64,000 nt of DNA from Legionella bononiensis (GCF_016786215.1 NZ_JADOBG010000001.1:1-64000), one strand, 5' to 3'. Counted from the stretch's first letter, positions 27,254 to 36,723 are shown. Numbers and translations: made by a program. The notes: generated from the sequence alone by a model not told the origin.

Positions 27254-28694
27254 AAGCAGTGAGCATATTAATTCTCTGCTCGACAGAGATTATCAACATG
27301 GTTTTATAACCGACATTGAAGTGGATACTTTTCCACCAGGATTGAATGAGGATGTTATTCGTCGTCTGTCCGCAATTAAGGGCGAACCTGAATTTCTCTT
27401 GGAATGGCGTTTAAAAGCATTCAGACACTGGCTCACCATGCCTCATCCTGAATGGTCCAGCGTGCACTATCCTCCCGTGGATTATCAATCGATTTCTTAT
27501 TATTCTGCGCCAAAAAATAAAAAAGATGCGCCTAAAAGTCTTGATGAAGTGGATCCTGAGTTATTAAGGACTTATGAAAAGCTGGGCATTCCTTTGAGAG
27601 AGCAGGAAATGCTGGCTGGAGTGGCTGTTGATGCTGTTTTTGACAGCGTCTCTGTCGCAACTACTTTTAAAGCCAAGCTGGCTGAAAAAGGAGTGATTTT
27701 CTGTCCCTTTTCAGAAGCGGTACATGAGCATCCTGAGTTATTAATGCAATATTTAGGCTCCGTTGTACCTTATAGAGATAATTTCTATGCGGCATTGAAT
27801 TCTGCTGTATTCAGCGATGGTTCCTTTGTCTATATTCCCAAAGGTGTTCGTTGTCCAATGGAGTTATCTACCTATTTCCGTATTAATGCCGCATCTACAG
27901 GCCAGTTTGAACGTACACTCATTATTGCTGATACCGACAGTTATGTTTCTTATCTTGAAGGATGTACTGCGCCCATGCGTGATGAAAATCAACTGCACGC
28001 AGCAGTTGTAGAACTGGTGGCTTTGGATGGCGCGCAAATAAAATATTCAACGGTTCAAAACTGGTATCCTGGTGATAAAGAAGGAAAAGGTGGGATATAT
28101 AATTTTGTGACCAAGCGCGGTGCCTGCAGAGGCAAGCGGTCAAAAATTTCCTGGACTCAAATTGAAACAGGATCTGCGATAACCTGGAAATATCCCAGCG
28201 TTATTTTACAAGGTGATGATTCTGTTGGTGAGTTTTATTCCGTTGCCTTAACGAATAATTGTCAACAGGCTGATACGGGAACCAAAATGATTCATTTGGG
28301 AAAAAATACCCGTTCGACCATTATATCAAAAGGGATTAGCGCCGGACGCGCCCATAATGCCTATCGCGGTCTCGTTCGCATTGCGCCTACGGCTACCAAT
28401 GCACGAAATTACACCCAATGTGATTCGATGTTAATGGGAAGTGAGTGCTCAGCCCATACATTTCCATACATAGAAGTAAAAAATCCGACTGCTCAGGTAG
28501 AGCATGAAGCGACTACATCAAAAATCAGTGAGGAACAATTATTCTATTGCCAACAACGTGGTATAGACACTGAAGATGCAGTCTCAATGATCGTAAACGG
28601 CTTTTGTAAGCAGGTATTGAAAGAATTACCAATGGAATTTGCGGTGGAAGCCACTAAATTGTTAGGAATAAGTTTAGAAGGGGCAGTAGGTTAA
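27246..28694 (+). CDS. sufB: Fe-S cluster assembly scaffold SufB
   Basis: The 482-residue protein is the full-length SufB. It shows [19 protein letters not shown], the CEGCTAP motif, [19 protein letters not shown] and the C-terminal [15 protein letters not shown]. With SufC and SufD it forms the SufBC2D complex that builds Fe-S clusters. The start is GTG 27246 with GGAG upstream, overlapping the regulator gene. Confidence 0.96.
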   Translation: MAKSSEHINSLLDRDYQHGFITDIEVDTFPPGLNEDVIRRLSAIKGEPEFLLEWRLKAFRHWLTMPHPEWSSVHYPPVDYQSISYYSAPKNKKDAPKSLDEVDPELLRTYEKLGIPLREQEMLAGVAVDAVFDSVSVATTFKAKLAEKGVIFCPFSEAVHEHPELLMQYLGSVVPYRDNFYAALNSAVFSDGSFVYIPKGVRCPMELSTYFRINAASTGQFERTLIIADTDSYVSYLEGCTAPMRDENQLHAAVVELVALDGAQIKYSTVQNWYPGDKEGKGGIYNFVTKRGACRGKRSKISWTQIETGSAITWKYPSVILQGDDSVGEFYSVALTNNCQQADTGTKMIHLGKNTRSTIISKGISAGRAHNAYRGLVRIAPTATNARNYTQCDSMLMGSECSAHTFPYIEVKNPTAQVEHEATTSKISEEQLFYCQQRGIDTEDAVSMIVNGFCKQVLKELPMEFAVEATKLLGISLEGAVG

Positions 28695-28695
28695 T

Positions 28696-29445
28696 ATGTT
28701 AAAAATTAATGAACTCAATGTCGCAGTGAATGCACAATCAATTTTAAAAGGCATCAATTTGCAGGTTAACGCCGGTGAAGTGCATGCCATCATGGGACCT
28801 AATGGTTCAGGCAAAAGTACTTTGTCTAAAGTGCTGGCAGGGCATCCTTCTTATCAAGTAACCAGTGGCGAAGTAGATTATTTGGGGAACGATTTATTAC
28901 CGTTGTCACCTGAAGAAAGAGCTCAGGCCGGTATTTTTATGTCCTTTCAATATCCAGTTGAAATACCTGGGGTAACCAATATCAATTTTTTAAAGGCTTC
29001 AGTCAACGCTGTTCGAAAAGGACAGGGTCGAAATACTCTGGATGCTATAGAATTTTTGAGTTTCATTCGTGAAAAATGCCAATTATTGGATATGGATGAA
29101 AGCTTTTTATATCGCAGCATTAACGAAGGATTTTCCGGCGGTGAGAAAAAACGGAATGAAATTCTTCAAATGGCGGCTTTGGAGCCAAAGCTGGCTATAC
29201 TTGATGAAACAGATTCAGGTCTGGATATTGATGCATTACGGATTATTTCACAGGGCGTCAATGCCATGCGATCTGCCGAGCGATCTATAATTTTAGTGAC
29301 CCATTATCAACGGTTACTCGATTATATCGAGCCTGATTTTATCCATGTTCTGGTGAATGGCCGTATTATCATGTCTGGTGATAAATCTTTGGCGCTTGAG
29401 CTGGAGAAAAAAGGTTATAGCTGGCTTGAAGAAACGGAGCAGTGA
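28696..29445 (+). CDS. sufC: Fe-S assembly ATPase SufC
   Basis: The 249-residue ABC-type ATPase has Walker A MGPNGSGKST, signature FSGGEKKRNE and Walker B LAILDETDSGLD, with IMSGDKSLALELEKKGY typical of SufC. It energises conformational change in SufBC2D. Its stop overlaps the sufD start (TGATG). Confidence 0.96.
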   Translation: MLKINELNVAVNAQSILKGINLQVNAGEVHAIMGPNGSGKSTLSKVLAGHPSYQVTSGEVDYLGNDLLPLSPEERAQAGIFMSFQYPVEIPGVTNINFLKASVNAVRKGQGRNTLDAIEFLSFIREKCQLLDMDESFLYRSINEGFSGGEKKRNEILQMAALEPKLAILDETDSGLDIDALRIISQGVNAMRSAERSIILVTHYQRLLDYIEPDFIHVLVNGRIIMSGDKSLALELEKKGYSWLEETEQ

Positions 29446-30728
29446 TGAACGAGATTTTAAGTTTTTATCAACAGCAGGCTAAAGCCGGGAAATCTACTAT
29501 TCCCTGGCTTGCTCAAATGCAGGATAAAGCGCTGGAACAATTAAGTCGTCATGGCTTTCCAACCCGTCACGATGAAGAATGGAAATATACCCTGCTCGAT
29601 TCTTTTCTAAAACAACCGTTTGAGACACCTCAGCATGCGAGTAGTTCAAATAGTGTAACGTCTTCAAATCTGCCGGTGAAACAACAGGTGTTCATTCAGG
29701 ATGGGGTGGTTGTTAATGAACCTGAATGGATTAAACAATTACCCAAAGGCGTTTTGTTAATGCCGTTAGCCCTTGCTTTAACCACTCATGAAGATCTGAT
29801 TAAAACGTATCTGGGAACCATTTTAAACCAGGAACATGGTTTTCATTCTTTGAATACAGCACTGATTCATAGTGGGGTATTTTTGTATATTCCCAGAGGT
29901 GTGTGCATTGAGGAACCAATTGCTTTAATTCATAACCAAAATCAGGACAATCAGGCAGTACATTTAAGGCATTTGATTATCGCTGAGGCGGATAGCCAGG
30001 CTACTCTTCTGGAAGAATATAAAGGCGCGGAAGCGTGTTCTTATTTAACCAATACGGTTACTGAAGTATTTGTTGGCGCAGGCGCCAGATTGTCACATTA
30101 TAAAATTCAGAACGAAAGTAAATCGGCTTATCATCTTGGTCATACCGCGGTGCGGCAATCCGCGCACAGTGAATTTTTCAATCACTCCCTGAGTTTGGGA
30201 GGAAAACTGGTGCGTAGTGATATCAGCATATACTTGCAGGAAGAGCATGCACATTGTCTGATGAATGGTATTTATGCTCCTGCGGAAGGTCAACATGTTG
30301 ATCATCATACAACCGTACATCATTTAGTACCGGAATGTACCAGTGAACAAGATTATAAAGGCATTTTAACCGGTCGATCACGGGCTGTATTTAATGGAAA
30401 AGTCATCGTATCCAAAGACGCCCAACATACAAACGCCAAACAGCAAAACAAGAATTTACTGCTTTCTGCCAATGCGGAAATTGATACCAAGCCGCAATTA
30501 GAGATTTTTGCTGATGATGTATTATGTTCTCATGGTGCAACCGTTGGGCAACTGGATGAGGAAGCTTTATTCTATCTGGCGACTCGCGGAATTGGCAGAC
30601 TGGAAGCATCCAAATATTTAATACATGCATTTGCTCAGGACAATTTACGTCTCATTCAAAATCGTGACCTGGCTGATTGGATGGGGCAATTATTAACTCA
30701 ACAGTTGGGGTACGCTAATGAGTACTAA
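29445..30728 (+). CDS. sufD: Fe-S assembly protein SufD
   Basis: The 427-residue SufB paralogue has the beta-helix core with HHLVPECTSEQDYKGI and the conserved C-terminal DDVLCSHGATVGQLDEEALFYLATRGI. It partners SufB in the scaffold and may assist iron entry. ATG 29445 overlaps the sufC stop; the last 11 bases overlap sufS. Confidence 0.95.
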   Translation: MNEILSFYQQQAKAGKSTIPWLAQMQDKALEQLSRHGFPTRHDEEWKYTLLDSFLKQPFETPQHASSSNSVTSSNLPVKQQVFIQDGVVVNEPEWIKQLPKGVLLMPLALALTTHEDLIKTYLGTILNQEHGFHSLNTALIHSGVFLYIPRGVCIEEPIALIHNQNQDNQAVHLRHLIIAEADSQATLLEEYKGAEACSYLTNTVTEVFVGAGARLSHYKIQNESKSAYHLGHTAVRQSAHSEFFNHSLSLGGKLVRSDISIYLQEEHAHCLMNGIYAPAEGQHVDHHTTVHHLVPECTSEQDYKGILTGRSRAVFNGKVIVSKDAQHTNAKQQNKNLLLSANAEIDTKPQLEIFADDVLCSHGATVGQLDEEALFYLATRGIGRLEASKYLIHAFAQDNLRLIQNRDLADWMGQLLTQQLGYANEY

Positions 30729-31962
30729 TCCTTCAGTAGTTACATCATTGAATTTTAATGCAATTCGTAATGATTTTCCTATTCTGAGTCAAAAAATCAA
30801 CGATTATGATTTAATCTATTTTGATAATGCTGCAACGACCCAAAAACCTAAATCAGTAATTGATGCGATGACGCATTATTATGAGCACGATAATTCAAAC
30901 GTCCATCGCGGAGTTCATGCACTCAGCGTCAGAGCAACGGAGATGTATGAAGATGCCCGAGCAAAAGTAAAGCGTTTTATTAATGCCAGGTCAGCTAAAG
31001 AATGTATTTTTGTACGCGGCACAACCGAAGGAATTAACCTGGTTGCTCAAAGTCTTGTTGCTCCTCATATCGTGCCTGGTGAAGAGATACTCATTACTCA
31101 TATGGAACATCATTCCAATATTGTTCCCTGGCAAATGGTCTGTAAACAAACAGGAGCAATCCTGCAGGTAGCTCCTATTTCACTAAATGGTGAACTATTG
31201 CTGGATGAGTTTGAAAAAAAATTAAATGAAAACACCAAATTTGTAGCCATTAATTATGTTTCCAATGCTTTGGGTACAATTAATCCAGTGAAAAAAATGA
31301 TTGAAATGGCTCATGCCTACGGCGCCAAAGTGTTATTGGACGGTGCTCAGGCAACTGCTCATTTACCTGTTGATGTTCAGGATCTGGATTGTGATTTTTA
31401 TGCCTTTTCAGGACATAAAATGTATGGTCCAACAGGTATAGGCGTACTTTGGGGTAAGGAAGAGCTATTAAACGGTATGCCTCCCTATCAAGGTGGGGGC
31501 GAAATGATTAACTATGTGAGTTTCGAGGGCACTGAGTTTGCTGCGATTCCACATAAATTTGAAGCAGGTACACCTAATATTTCAGGTGCTATTGGTTTGG
31601 GCGCGGCTATTGACTATTTATGGTCTTTAGATCTGGATGTTATCGCTGAGTATGAGACTCAATTATTACGATATGCAACCGCGGCCGTTGAATCTGTAAA
31701 AGGTTTTAACATTATCGGTACTGCGGAACACAAAGTTCCAGTGATTTCTTTTGTGCATGGTAAGATTCATGCTCATGATATTGGTACTATTCTGGACAGT
31801 GAAGGCATAGCGATTCGTAGTGGTCATCATTGTGCTATGCCTTTGATGGATTTCTATGGTGTGGCGGCGACTTCAAGAATTTCATTGTCTTTTTACAATA
31901 CCCAACAAGAAATTGATCTGTGTGTTGAAGCGCTGAAAAAAGTGAAAGAGGTATTTGCATGA
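30718..31962 (+). CDS. sufS: Cysteine desulfurase SufS
   Basis: The 414-residue PLP enzyme takes sulfur from cysteine for cluster assembly. The PLP lysine is in FSGHKMYGPTGIGVLWG and the persulfide cysteine in RSGHHCAMPLMDFYGV, both as in group II desulfurases. It lies between sufD and sufU with overlaps at both ends. No sufE is present, which fits use of SufU as sulfur acceptor. Confidence 0.95.
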   Translation: MSTNPSVVTSLNFNAIRNDFPILSQKINDYDLIYFDNAATTQKPKSVIDAMTHYYEHDNSNVHRGVHALSVRATEMYEDARAKVKRFINARSAKECIFVRGTTEGINLVAQSLVAPHIVPGEEILITHMEHHSNIVPWQMVCKQTGAILQVAPISLNGELLLDEFEKKLNENTKFVAINYVSNALGTINPVKKMIEMAHAYGAKVLLDGAQATAHLPVDVQDLDCDFYAFSGHKMYGPTGIGVLWGKEELLNGMPPYQGGGEMINYVSFEGTEFAAIPHKFEAGTPNISGAIGLGAAIDYLWSLDLDVIAEYETQLLRYATAAVESVKGFNIIGTAEHKVPVISFVHGKIHAHDIGTILDSEGIAIRSGHHCAMPLMDFYGVAATSRISLSFYNTQQEIDLCVEALKKVKEVFA

Positions 31963-32408
31963 GTATGGAGTTGCGAGAACTTTATCAGGAAATCATTATT
32001 GACCATAATCGCAATCCGCGTAATCACCATTCCATGGTGGATGCGACAACTCAGGCAAATGGTTTTAATCCTTTATGTGGCGATAAATTAACTGTATATG
32101 CCAAGATTGCTGATAATCTGATCACTGATTTAAGTTTTGTAGGTTGTGGTTGTGCGATTTCACAAGCCTCAGCTTCTCTGATGACTGATGCACTAAAGGG
32201 TAAAACTGTTAAAGAAGCTCATGATTTGTTTCATCGATTCCATAATATGCTCACCTTGGATGAGGAAGAACAATTAAGTTCCATGGATAAATTGACGGTT
32301 CTTGCCGGTGTAAAGGCGTTTCCCGCTCGGGTTAAGTGCGCTACTTTAGCCTGGCATACTTTGGAAGCGGCTTTAAATAAAGACACAACCGTAGTGAAAA
32401 CTGAATAA
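31959..32408 (+). CDS. sufU: SUF-type NifU/IscU-like protein SufU
   Basis: The 149-residue protein has the three SufU cysteine sites: PLCGDKL, GCGCAIS and ARVKCATLAW. The insert between the second and third sites is that of SufU, not IscU. SufU takes persulfide sulfur from SufS through a zinc site. The start overlaps the sufS stop by four bases. Confidence 0.92.
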   Translation: MSMELRELYQEIIIDHNRNPRNHHSMVDATTQANGFNPLCGDKLTVYAKIADNLITDLSFVGCGCAISQASASLMTDALKGKTVKEAHDLFHRFHNMLTLDEEEQLSSMDKLTVLAGVKAFPARVKCATLAWHTLEAALNKDTTVVKTE

Positions 32409-32478
32409 CAGGTATTTATAAAATTAGGCTATGTCATTAAGGTTTGAATCGTCACGTTGCGTTAGATAGAGGTCTGGC

Positions 32479-32814
32479 ATGTTTGGTTTTAAGAAAAAAC
32501 AGGATAATGAGGCAGTGAAAGAACAGGTGATATTGGCACTGAAAGGTGTTTTTGATCCTGAAATTCCAGTCAATATTTATGATTTGGGATTGATTTATAA
32601 TGTTGCGATTAATGATGAAGGTCATGTAGACATTCAAATGACCCTTACAACTCCGGGTTGTCCTGTAGCACAAACGTTTCCTGGAACTGTCGAACAGGCT
32701 GTAAATCAGGTCGAGGGCGTGAGTGATTGTTCCGTTGAGTTGGTATGGGAGCCACCGTGGACGCAGGAACGAATGACGGAGGCCGCGCGACTTGAATTGG
32801 GGATTTTTTATTAA
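32479..32814 (+). CDS. sufT: SufT / MIP18-family Fe-S maturation factor
   Basis: The 111-residue DUF59 protein contains DPEIPVNIYDLGLIYNV and MTLTTPGCPVAQTFPG with the family cysteine. SufT-type proteins help deliver or mature Fe-S clusters under high demand; MIP18 does so in eukaryotes. It is 70 bases after sufU and its stop overlaps the epmA start, so it probably belongs to the operon. Confidence 0.9.
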   Translation: MFGFKKKQDNEAVKEQVILALKGVFDPEIPVNIYDLGLIYNVAINDEGHVDIQMTLTTPGCPVAQTFPGTVEQAVNQVEGVSDCSVELVWEPPWTQERMTEAARLELGIFY

Positions 32815-33770
32815 TGGTGTTTGAACCGTCATGGCAGCCTTCAGCTTCTTTAGAATTATTAAAGCAACGAGCCCGGTTTATCGCACAAATACGCCAGTTT
32901 TTTAGCGAGAGGCATTATCTTGAAGTTGAAACACCAATAATGGCTCAATTTGGTGTGACTGATGTGTACCTTAGTAATATCAGGGCTACTTTTAGAGACC
33001 GATCCTATTGTTTACAAACTTCCCCTGAATATCATATGAAACGTTTGCTTGCCGCAGGCAGCGGACCTATATTTCAGTTGGCTCGAGTTTTTAGAGATGA
33101 TGAACTGGGACGATGGCATAATCCTGAATTTACTTTATTGGAATGGTACCAGCTAGGTATCGATCATCATGCCTTGATGGAAGAGATGGATTTATTACTG
33201 CAAACGTTGATGCAAACCGAACCTCTGATCAAAAAAACCTATCAAGAAGCGTTCATGGAATGTTGTGATCTTGATCCGTTTACTGCTTCAATAGATGACT
33301 TTAGAAGTGTACTGTCGCAATACCAACTGGAATCTGTGTTGTCTCCTCAAGAGCAGGATAGAGATCAGTATTTATTCCTGTTAATGAGTCATGTTGTTGA
33401 ACCTTTTTTGGGTAAACAAAGTGCTCCAGTTGCCGTTTATGATTTCCCGCCTTCCCAAGCGTCACTGGCTAAAATTCAGAATGGTGTTGCTGAACGTTTT
33501 GAGGTCTATTATCGGGGAGTCGAGTTAGCTAATGGATTTCATGAGCTCACGGATGTTCATGCTCAGGCAAAACGCTTTGCACTGGATCAAGAACAGAGAA
33601 AACAGCTAGGATTGCCTGCAGTAGAGGCAGATCCGTTTTTAATCCAAGCTCTGGAACATGGATTACCTTCATGCAGTGGAGTTGCTCTGGGAGTGGATCG
33701 ATTACTTGCATTAGCCTTAGATCAGCCAAGTATAGCGAATATCATCTCTTTCGACTTTTCAAGAGCCTGA
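32814..33770 (+). CDS. epmA: EF-P--(R)-beta-lysine ligase EpmA
   Basis: The 318-residue protein is a class II lysyl-tRNA synthetase-like enzyme without an anticodon domain (PoxA/GenX/YjeA). Motif 2 is FQLARVFRDDELGRWHNPEFTLLEW and motif 3 is GVALGVDRLLAL. It attaches beta-lysine to elongation factor P, with EpmB supplying the substrate. The ATG overlaps the sufT stop by one base, an unusual joining to a suf operon that makes sense because EpmB is an Fe-S enzyme (inference). Confidence 0.93.
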   Translation: MVFEPSWQPSASLELLKQRARFIAQIRQFFSERHYLEVETPIMAQFGVTDVYLSNIRATFRDRSYCLQTSPEYHMKRLLAAGSGPIFQLARVFRDDELGRWHNPEFTLLEWYQLGIDHHALMEEMDLLLQTLMQTEPLIKKTYQEAFMECCDLDPFTASIDDFRSVLSQYQLESVLSPQEQDRDQYLFLLMSHVVEPFLGKQSAPVAVYDFPPSQASLAKIQNGVAERFEVYYRGVELANGFHELTDVHAQAKRFALDQEQRKQLGLPAVEADPFLIQALEHGLPSCSGVALGVDRLLALALDQPSIANIISFDFSRA

Positions 33771-33813
33771 TGAGCTTTGAAGGTTACTTTTCAATATTCT
33801 CTGATAATACAGT

Positions 33814-33866
33814 CCAGTGCCTGCACGTGGAGATCCTTCACTACGTTCAGGATGACGAAATTTCTG
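33814..33866 (+). repeat. ~80-bp dispersed hairpin repeat, right-half copy
   Basis: CCAGTGCCTGC...GGAGATCCTTCACTACGTTCAGGATGACG followed by AAATTTCTGG matches the right half and right flank of the repeat at 17315; the left half is missing. The rest of the 33771-34041 gap holds no visible gene. Confidence 0.75.
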
Positions 33867-34041
33867 GATTTTTTGAAAAGAAAGAGCAGGAGTAGCAACT
33901 GCCTATATTTATAATTCAAGACAGTTACTGGGTTTGCTCATATCAATATTAAAATATCACTTATTCACGTTTTAATGGTTTATTGTGTTTAAAGTTTATT
34001 TGTTATATTTCCACAATACATATTAAGGAATATTTGCACTA

Positions 34042-34476
34042 TCAAACTACTTCAATTTCAACAGGAGCAAGACCTTTTATACCGAGTTTTTTAGCGGCAC
34101 CAAAGGATAAATCAATTATTCTGTTCGATAAAAAAGGGCCTCGATCATTTATTCGAACTATAATCGACTTGCCATTATTCAGGTTTTTGACTCGTACCCG
34201 TGTAGCAATTGGGAGTGTTGGATGCGCTGCGGTCATCGCATACTTGTTGAAGCGCTCACCGGACGATGTTTTTTGATGCCGGGGGTGTGAACCATACCAG
34301 GAAGCAATTCCTTTTGCTTTGTAATTTTTGGCTGATTTCATCACATGATATGTTTTCCCTTTGATTACATAGTGATCAGGACCATTAGCTTGCTGATGCG
34401 TACAAGCAACCAGTAACATTGGGAGTAAAACGGTTATGAGTCGGTAAATGTTCAAAAAAATCGCATTATAGTTCAT
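34042..34476 (-). CDS. rlpA: RlpA-like septal ring lipoprotein
   Basis: The 144-residue protein has a lipoprotein signal with lipobox LLVAC (Cys25) and a double-psi beta-barrel domain with GIASWYGSHPRHQKTSSGERF, TAAHPTLPIATRVRVKNL and VRINDRGPF. The Asp in NDRGPF and the His in AAHPTLP fit the lytic transglycosylase active site that cleaves denuded peptidoglycan. The SPOR domain of long RlpA proteins is absent, so septal targeting would have to differ. Confidence 0.87.
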   Translation of the reverse strand: MNYNAIFLNIYRLITVLLPMLLVACTHQQANGPDHYVIKGKTYHVMKSAKNYKAKGIASWYGSHPRHQKTSSGERFNKYAMTAAHPTLPIATRVRVKNLNNGKSIIVRINDRGPFLSNRIIDLSFGAAKKLGIKGLAPVEIEVV

Positions 34477-34704
34477 AAAGTTATCTTCTACTTCCTCTAC
34501 AGATAGTTAAAATATACGTAATTAATAAATCACGAGAAACAAAGATATTTCTTACTAAGAAAATCGTCAATGAGTAACACCTTTTTATCATTTGCCTTCA
34601 TCATTGATTTTATTGATTATATATTTTGGGGATGAAGTTGTACCAACAAATTTTGCTGTATAAACGGCTTATTATATCACATCAAGAATAACTCTATACC
34701 CCCC

Positions 34705-34796
34705 TGTGTTTCCGGGGGCAGGCCTTGAATTTTGAATTTACAAACTTCTGGGGTGTGTGCTTGTAATTCAAACTTCAAGTCCTGGCTCCATTGGCA
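34705..34796. repeat. 92-bp palindromic element, copy A
   Basis: The element runs from TGTGTTTCCGGGGGCAGG to CCTGGCTCCATTGGCA. Internal arms CTTGAATTTTGAATTTA and GTAATTCAAACTTCAAG are near-complementary around a G/T-rich loop. It aligns base for base with copy B at 36171, also 92 bp. It fills most of the gene-free stretch 34477-34809; nothing else is recognised there. Confidence 0.85.
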
Positions 34797-34809
34797 TTCT
34801 ATCTGGGTT

Positions 34810-35514
34810 TTAGTGTGTTTCAACTAGAGGCCAAACATTGTTCAGATCACAAACCAAATAGGAATAATACCTTGGTAAAAACCAACCTAGTTTTTGGAGT
34901 AGGGATTGTATTTTGCTGGGTTCTAATTGATTCTTGTCTATCGAAAAGACTAGCTCATGCTGTTCGGTTTCCGGGAGATAGATAAGCTTGACTTTGGCAT
35001 CGTTGAGGCCGTAATGCCGCATGATTGCTTCAAGTAATTCTATTGAGGCAGTGGGCAGGATTTGCTTGGGAACGTCGCTGATGAGGATATCCATCCCTTC
35101 TTGAATAATAGAACCATGCGGTTTATTTGTTTTGAACCAGTGATCTTCTGGTTCAGAAAAAGTCCGATGGAGGTGAAAACCAAGGATGTCGCCATAACTG
35201 AGATCGATAGCTTGTTTTGGATTACGTGCTTCAATGGCTATGCCAACCCCTTCATTGATTAAGAAGGTATCGATGAGCTCAGGGATAGTATAGCTTGTTA
35301 GGTTACTTCGATCTTCAAGTACGCTTGTAAGCTCAAGATTATAATAGGTGAGGCCTGCTGGATTGAAGATGATCTCAGGTTCACCACTAGTGAAGATAGC
35401 ATAAGGTAGGCAATTTGTTAGACAATGATACCAAGAAGCTCGTCTGTTAGCATTTTCGATCTCAAGCAGTGCTTTTAGTTCTTGGGTGGCTGAAACAGAA
35501 GTGGAAGTATTCAT
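34810..35514 (-). CDS. Hypothetical protein
   Basis: The 234-residue soluble protein has no signal peptide or membrane segment. It is acidic overall, with motifs TIPELIDTFLINEGVG and LGWFLPRYYSYLVCD that I cannot assign. Coding sense is supported by its length, an ATG at 35514 and normal amino-acid composition. It ends 13 bases from the palindromic element, which suggests an accessory gene. Confidence 0.65.
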   Translation of the reverse strand: MNTSTSVSATQELKALLEIENANRRASWYHCLTNCLPYAIFTSGEPEIIFNPAGLTYYNLELTSVLEDRSNLTSYTIPELIDTFLINEGVGIAIEARNPKQAIDLSYGDILGFHLHRTFSEPEDHWFKTNKPHGSIIQEGMDILISDVPKQILPTASIELLEAIMRHYGLNDAKVKLIYLPETEQHELVFSIDKNQLEPSKIQSLLQKLGWFLPRYYSYLVCDLNNVWPLVETH

Positions 35515-35708
35515 AGAGTATCTATTTATTTAAATAAATGCATTGTATCAAAATAGAACAAAAAATAACATTAACTGTCCCCAAAACACATAATTTTTCG
35601 GAGGGGTGGCAAGCGTAGAAACTGTCTTGAATTACTTAGGGGAGCAGTGGAAGAACTCCCAACCATGGACTATACTTTTTTATACTGTTAACAAAAGTGA
35701 GACTCATC

Positions 35709-36116
35709 ATGCCACATAGCACTCCAATAGAATTAATAAAAATTAAAAAAATTGTTGCAGAGATTCACGAATTTCCAGCTAAGATTGATTCTACAGAGCA
35801 GGCAAACAATGCACGAAGGGTACTGAAAAAATACGCGTTATTATCTGAAAAAATTGAGAGAAATGTATTAATTAGTACCGCACAACAAAAGGATCTTGCT
35901 AAAATTCGTACGGTAGAGTTCAAAGCCATTAGACGTTCATTAAAAGAAAAAGCAAATTTAATCCTGCATGCAAAACATAACGATAAGGTCCAAAGTGAAA
36001 AACTTGCGAAAAAACCCGTAAAAACACCAACTCCCAAAAAAACTTCAAAAGCTAATGACGTGACAGCGGCAAAAGAAACAAAACCCAAAAAAACCGTGAA
36101 AAAATCGTCAACTTAA
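35709..36116 (+). CDS. Basic protein with an H1-like Lys/Pro/Thr tail
   Basis: The 135-residue product (start ATG 35709; ATG 35697 is also in frame) has a helical N-terminal domain (about residues 1-90) and a tail of about 40 residues that is nearly all Lys, Pro, Thr, Ser and Ala (for example KKPVKTPTPKK and KPKKTVKKSST). Such tails bind nucleic acid in histone H1-like bacterial proteins. DNA binding is inferred from composition only; a secreted host-targeted role is also possible. It lies between two palindromic elements. Confidence 0.65.
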   Translation: MPHSTPIELIKIKKIVAEIHEFPAKIDSTEQANNARRVLKKYALLSEKIERNVLISTAQQKDLAKIRTVEFKAIRRSLKEKANLILHAKHNDKVQSEKLAKKPVKTPTPKKTSKANDVTAAKETKPKKTVKKSST

Positions 36117-36170
36117 CCTAAAAAAAGGACTCAATAACAGAACTTATTGCAATAAAAATTAAATATCTTC

Positions 36171-36262
36171 TGTGTTTACGGGGTCAGGGATTGAATTTTA
36201 CATTTAAAGAGCTCTGAGGAGTGTGGTTTCAATTCAAAATTCAAGGCCTGACCCCATTGGTG
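36171..36262. repeat. 92-bp palindromic element, copy B
   Basis: TGTGTTTACGGGGTCAGGG at the left and GGCCTGACCCCATTGGTG at the right form a long inverted repeat with internal ATTGAATTTT / CAATTCAAAATTCAA arms. Directly after it, TGACCCCATTGGTG is repeated once more. It is the better conserved palindrome of the three copies. Confidence 0.88.
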
Positions 36263-36420
36263 TGACCCCATTGGTGGCGACTGGATGGATTATTCTACAT
36301 TACTCAGATGAATCTCAACGAATAAAATGGCATTGTATAAAATTACAGAGCTTCATGAAATTTAATTAGAATAGAATACTGATAGAGGATAATAAATCTG
36401 GTTAATGATGAATTCAATCA

Positions 36421-36524
36421 TCAATTGTGCCTGTGCGCGGCTATGATTGCCATTAATTTGAGACCATCCATGATCTCGCTGGCGTTAAAACGTCCTGTCA
36501 TCATTCCAGCCGCGCCAAACAATT
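36421..36524 (-). pseudogene. Possible gene remnant
   Basis: Within the 607-base gap 36117-36723, the minus strand reads an open stretch of about 34 codons (FGAAGMMTGRFNASEIMDG, then LKLMAIIAAHRHN and a stop), with a stop codon just upstream and no start. It is more GC-rich than its surroundings and looks like a fragment of a once longer gene. I do not recognise the parent family. Confidence 0.3.
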
Positions 36525-36642
36525 ACATTATATGTTAACGCCGGATAAATACTCTACGTCTATAAGCTGTTTATCGTGTAAGAGATATCTCAAAATTATA
36601 TGAATTCTAAAAAATGTAATTGATAAGAAGGGGTCGGGTTTA

Positions 36643-36676
36643 TGTGTTTATGGGGGCAGGGCCTGACCCCATTGGT
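36643..36676. repeat. Palindromic element, internally deleted copy C
   Basis: TGTGTTTATGGGGGCAGGG is joined directly to CCTGACCCCATTGGT. These are the two ends of the 92-bp element with the 58-base interior missing, leaving a short palindrome. Confidence 0.8.
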
Positions 36677-36723
36677 TTCTGCGCGACCTTAATGGGCGGA
36701 TTCAACTCGCTAAAGCAACAACA

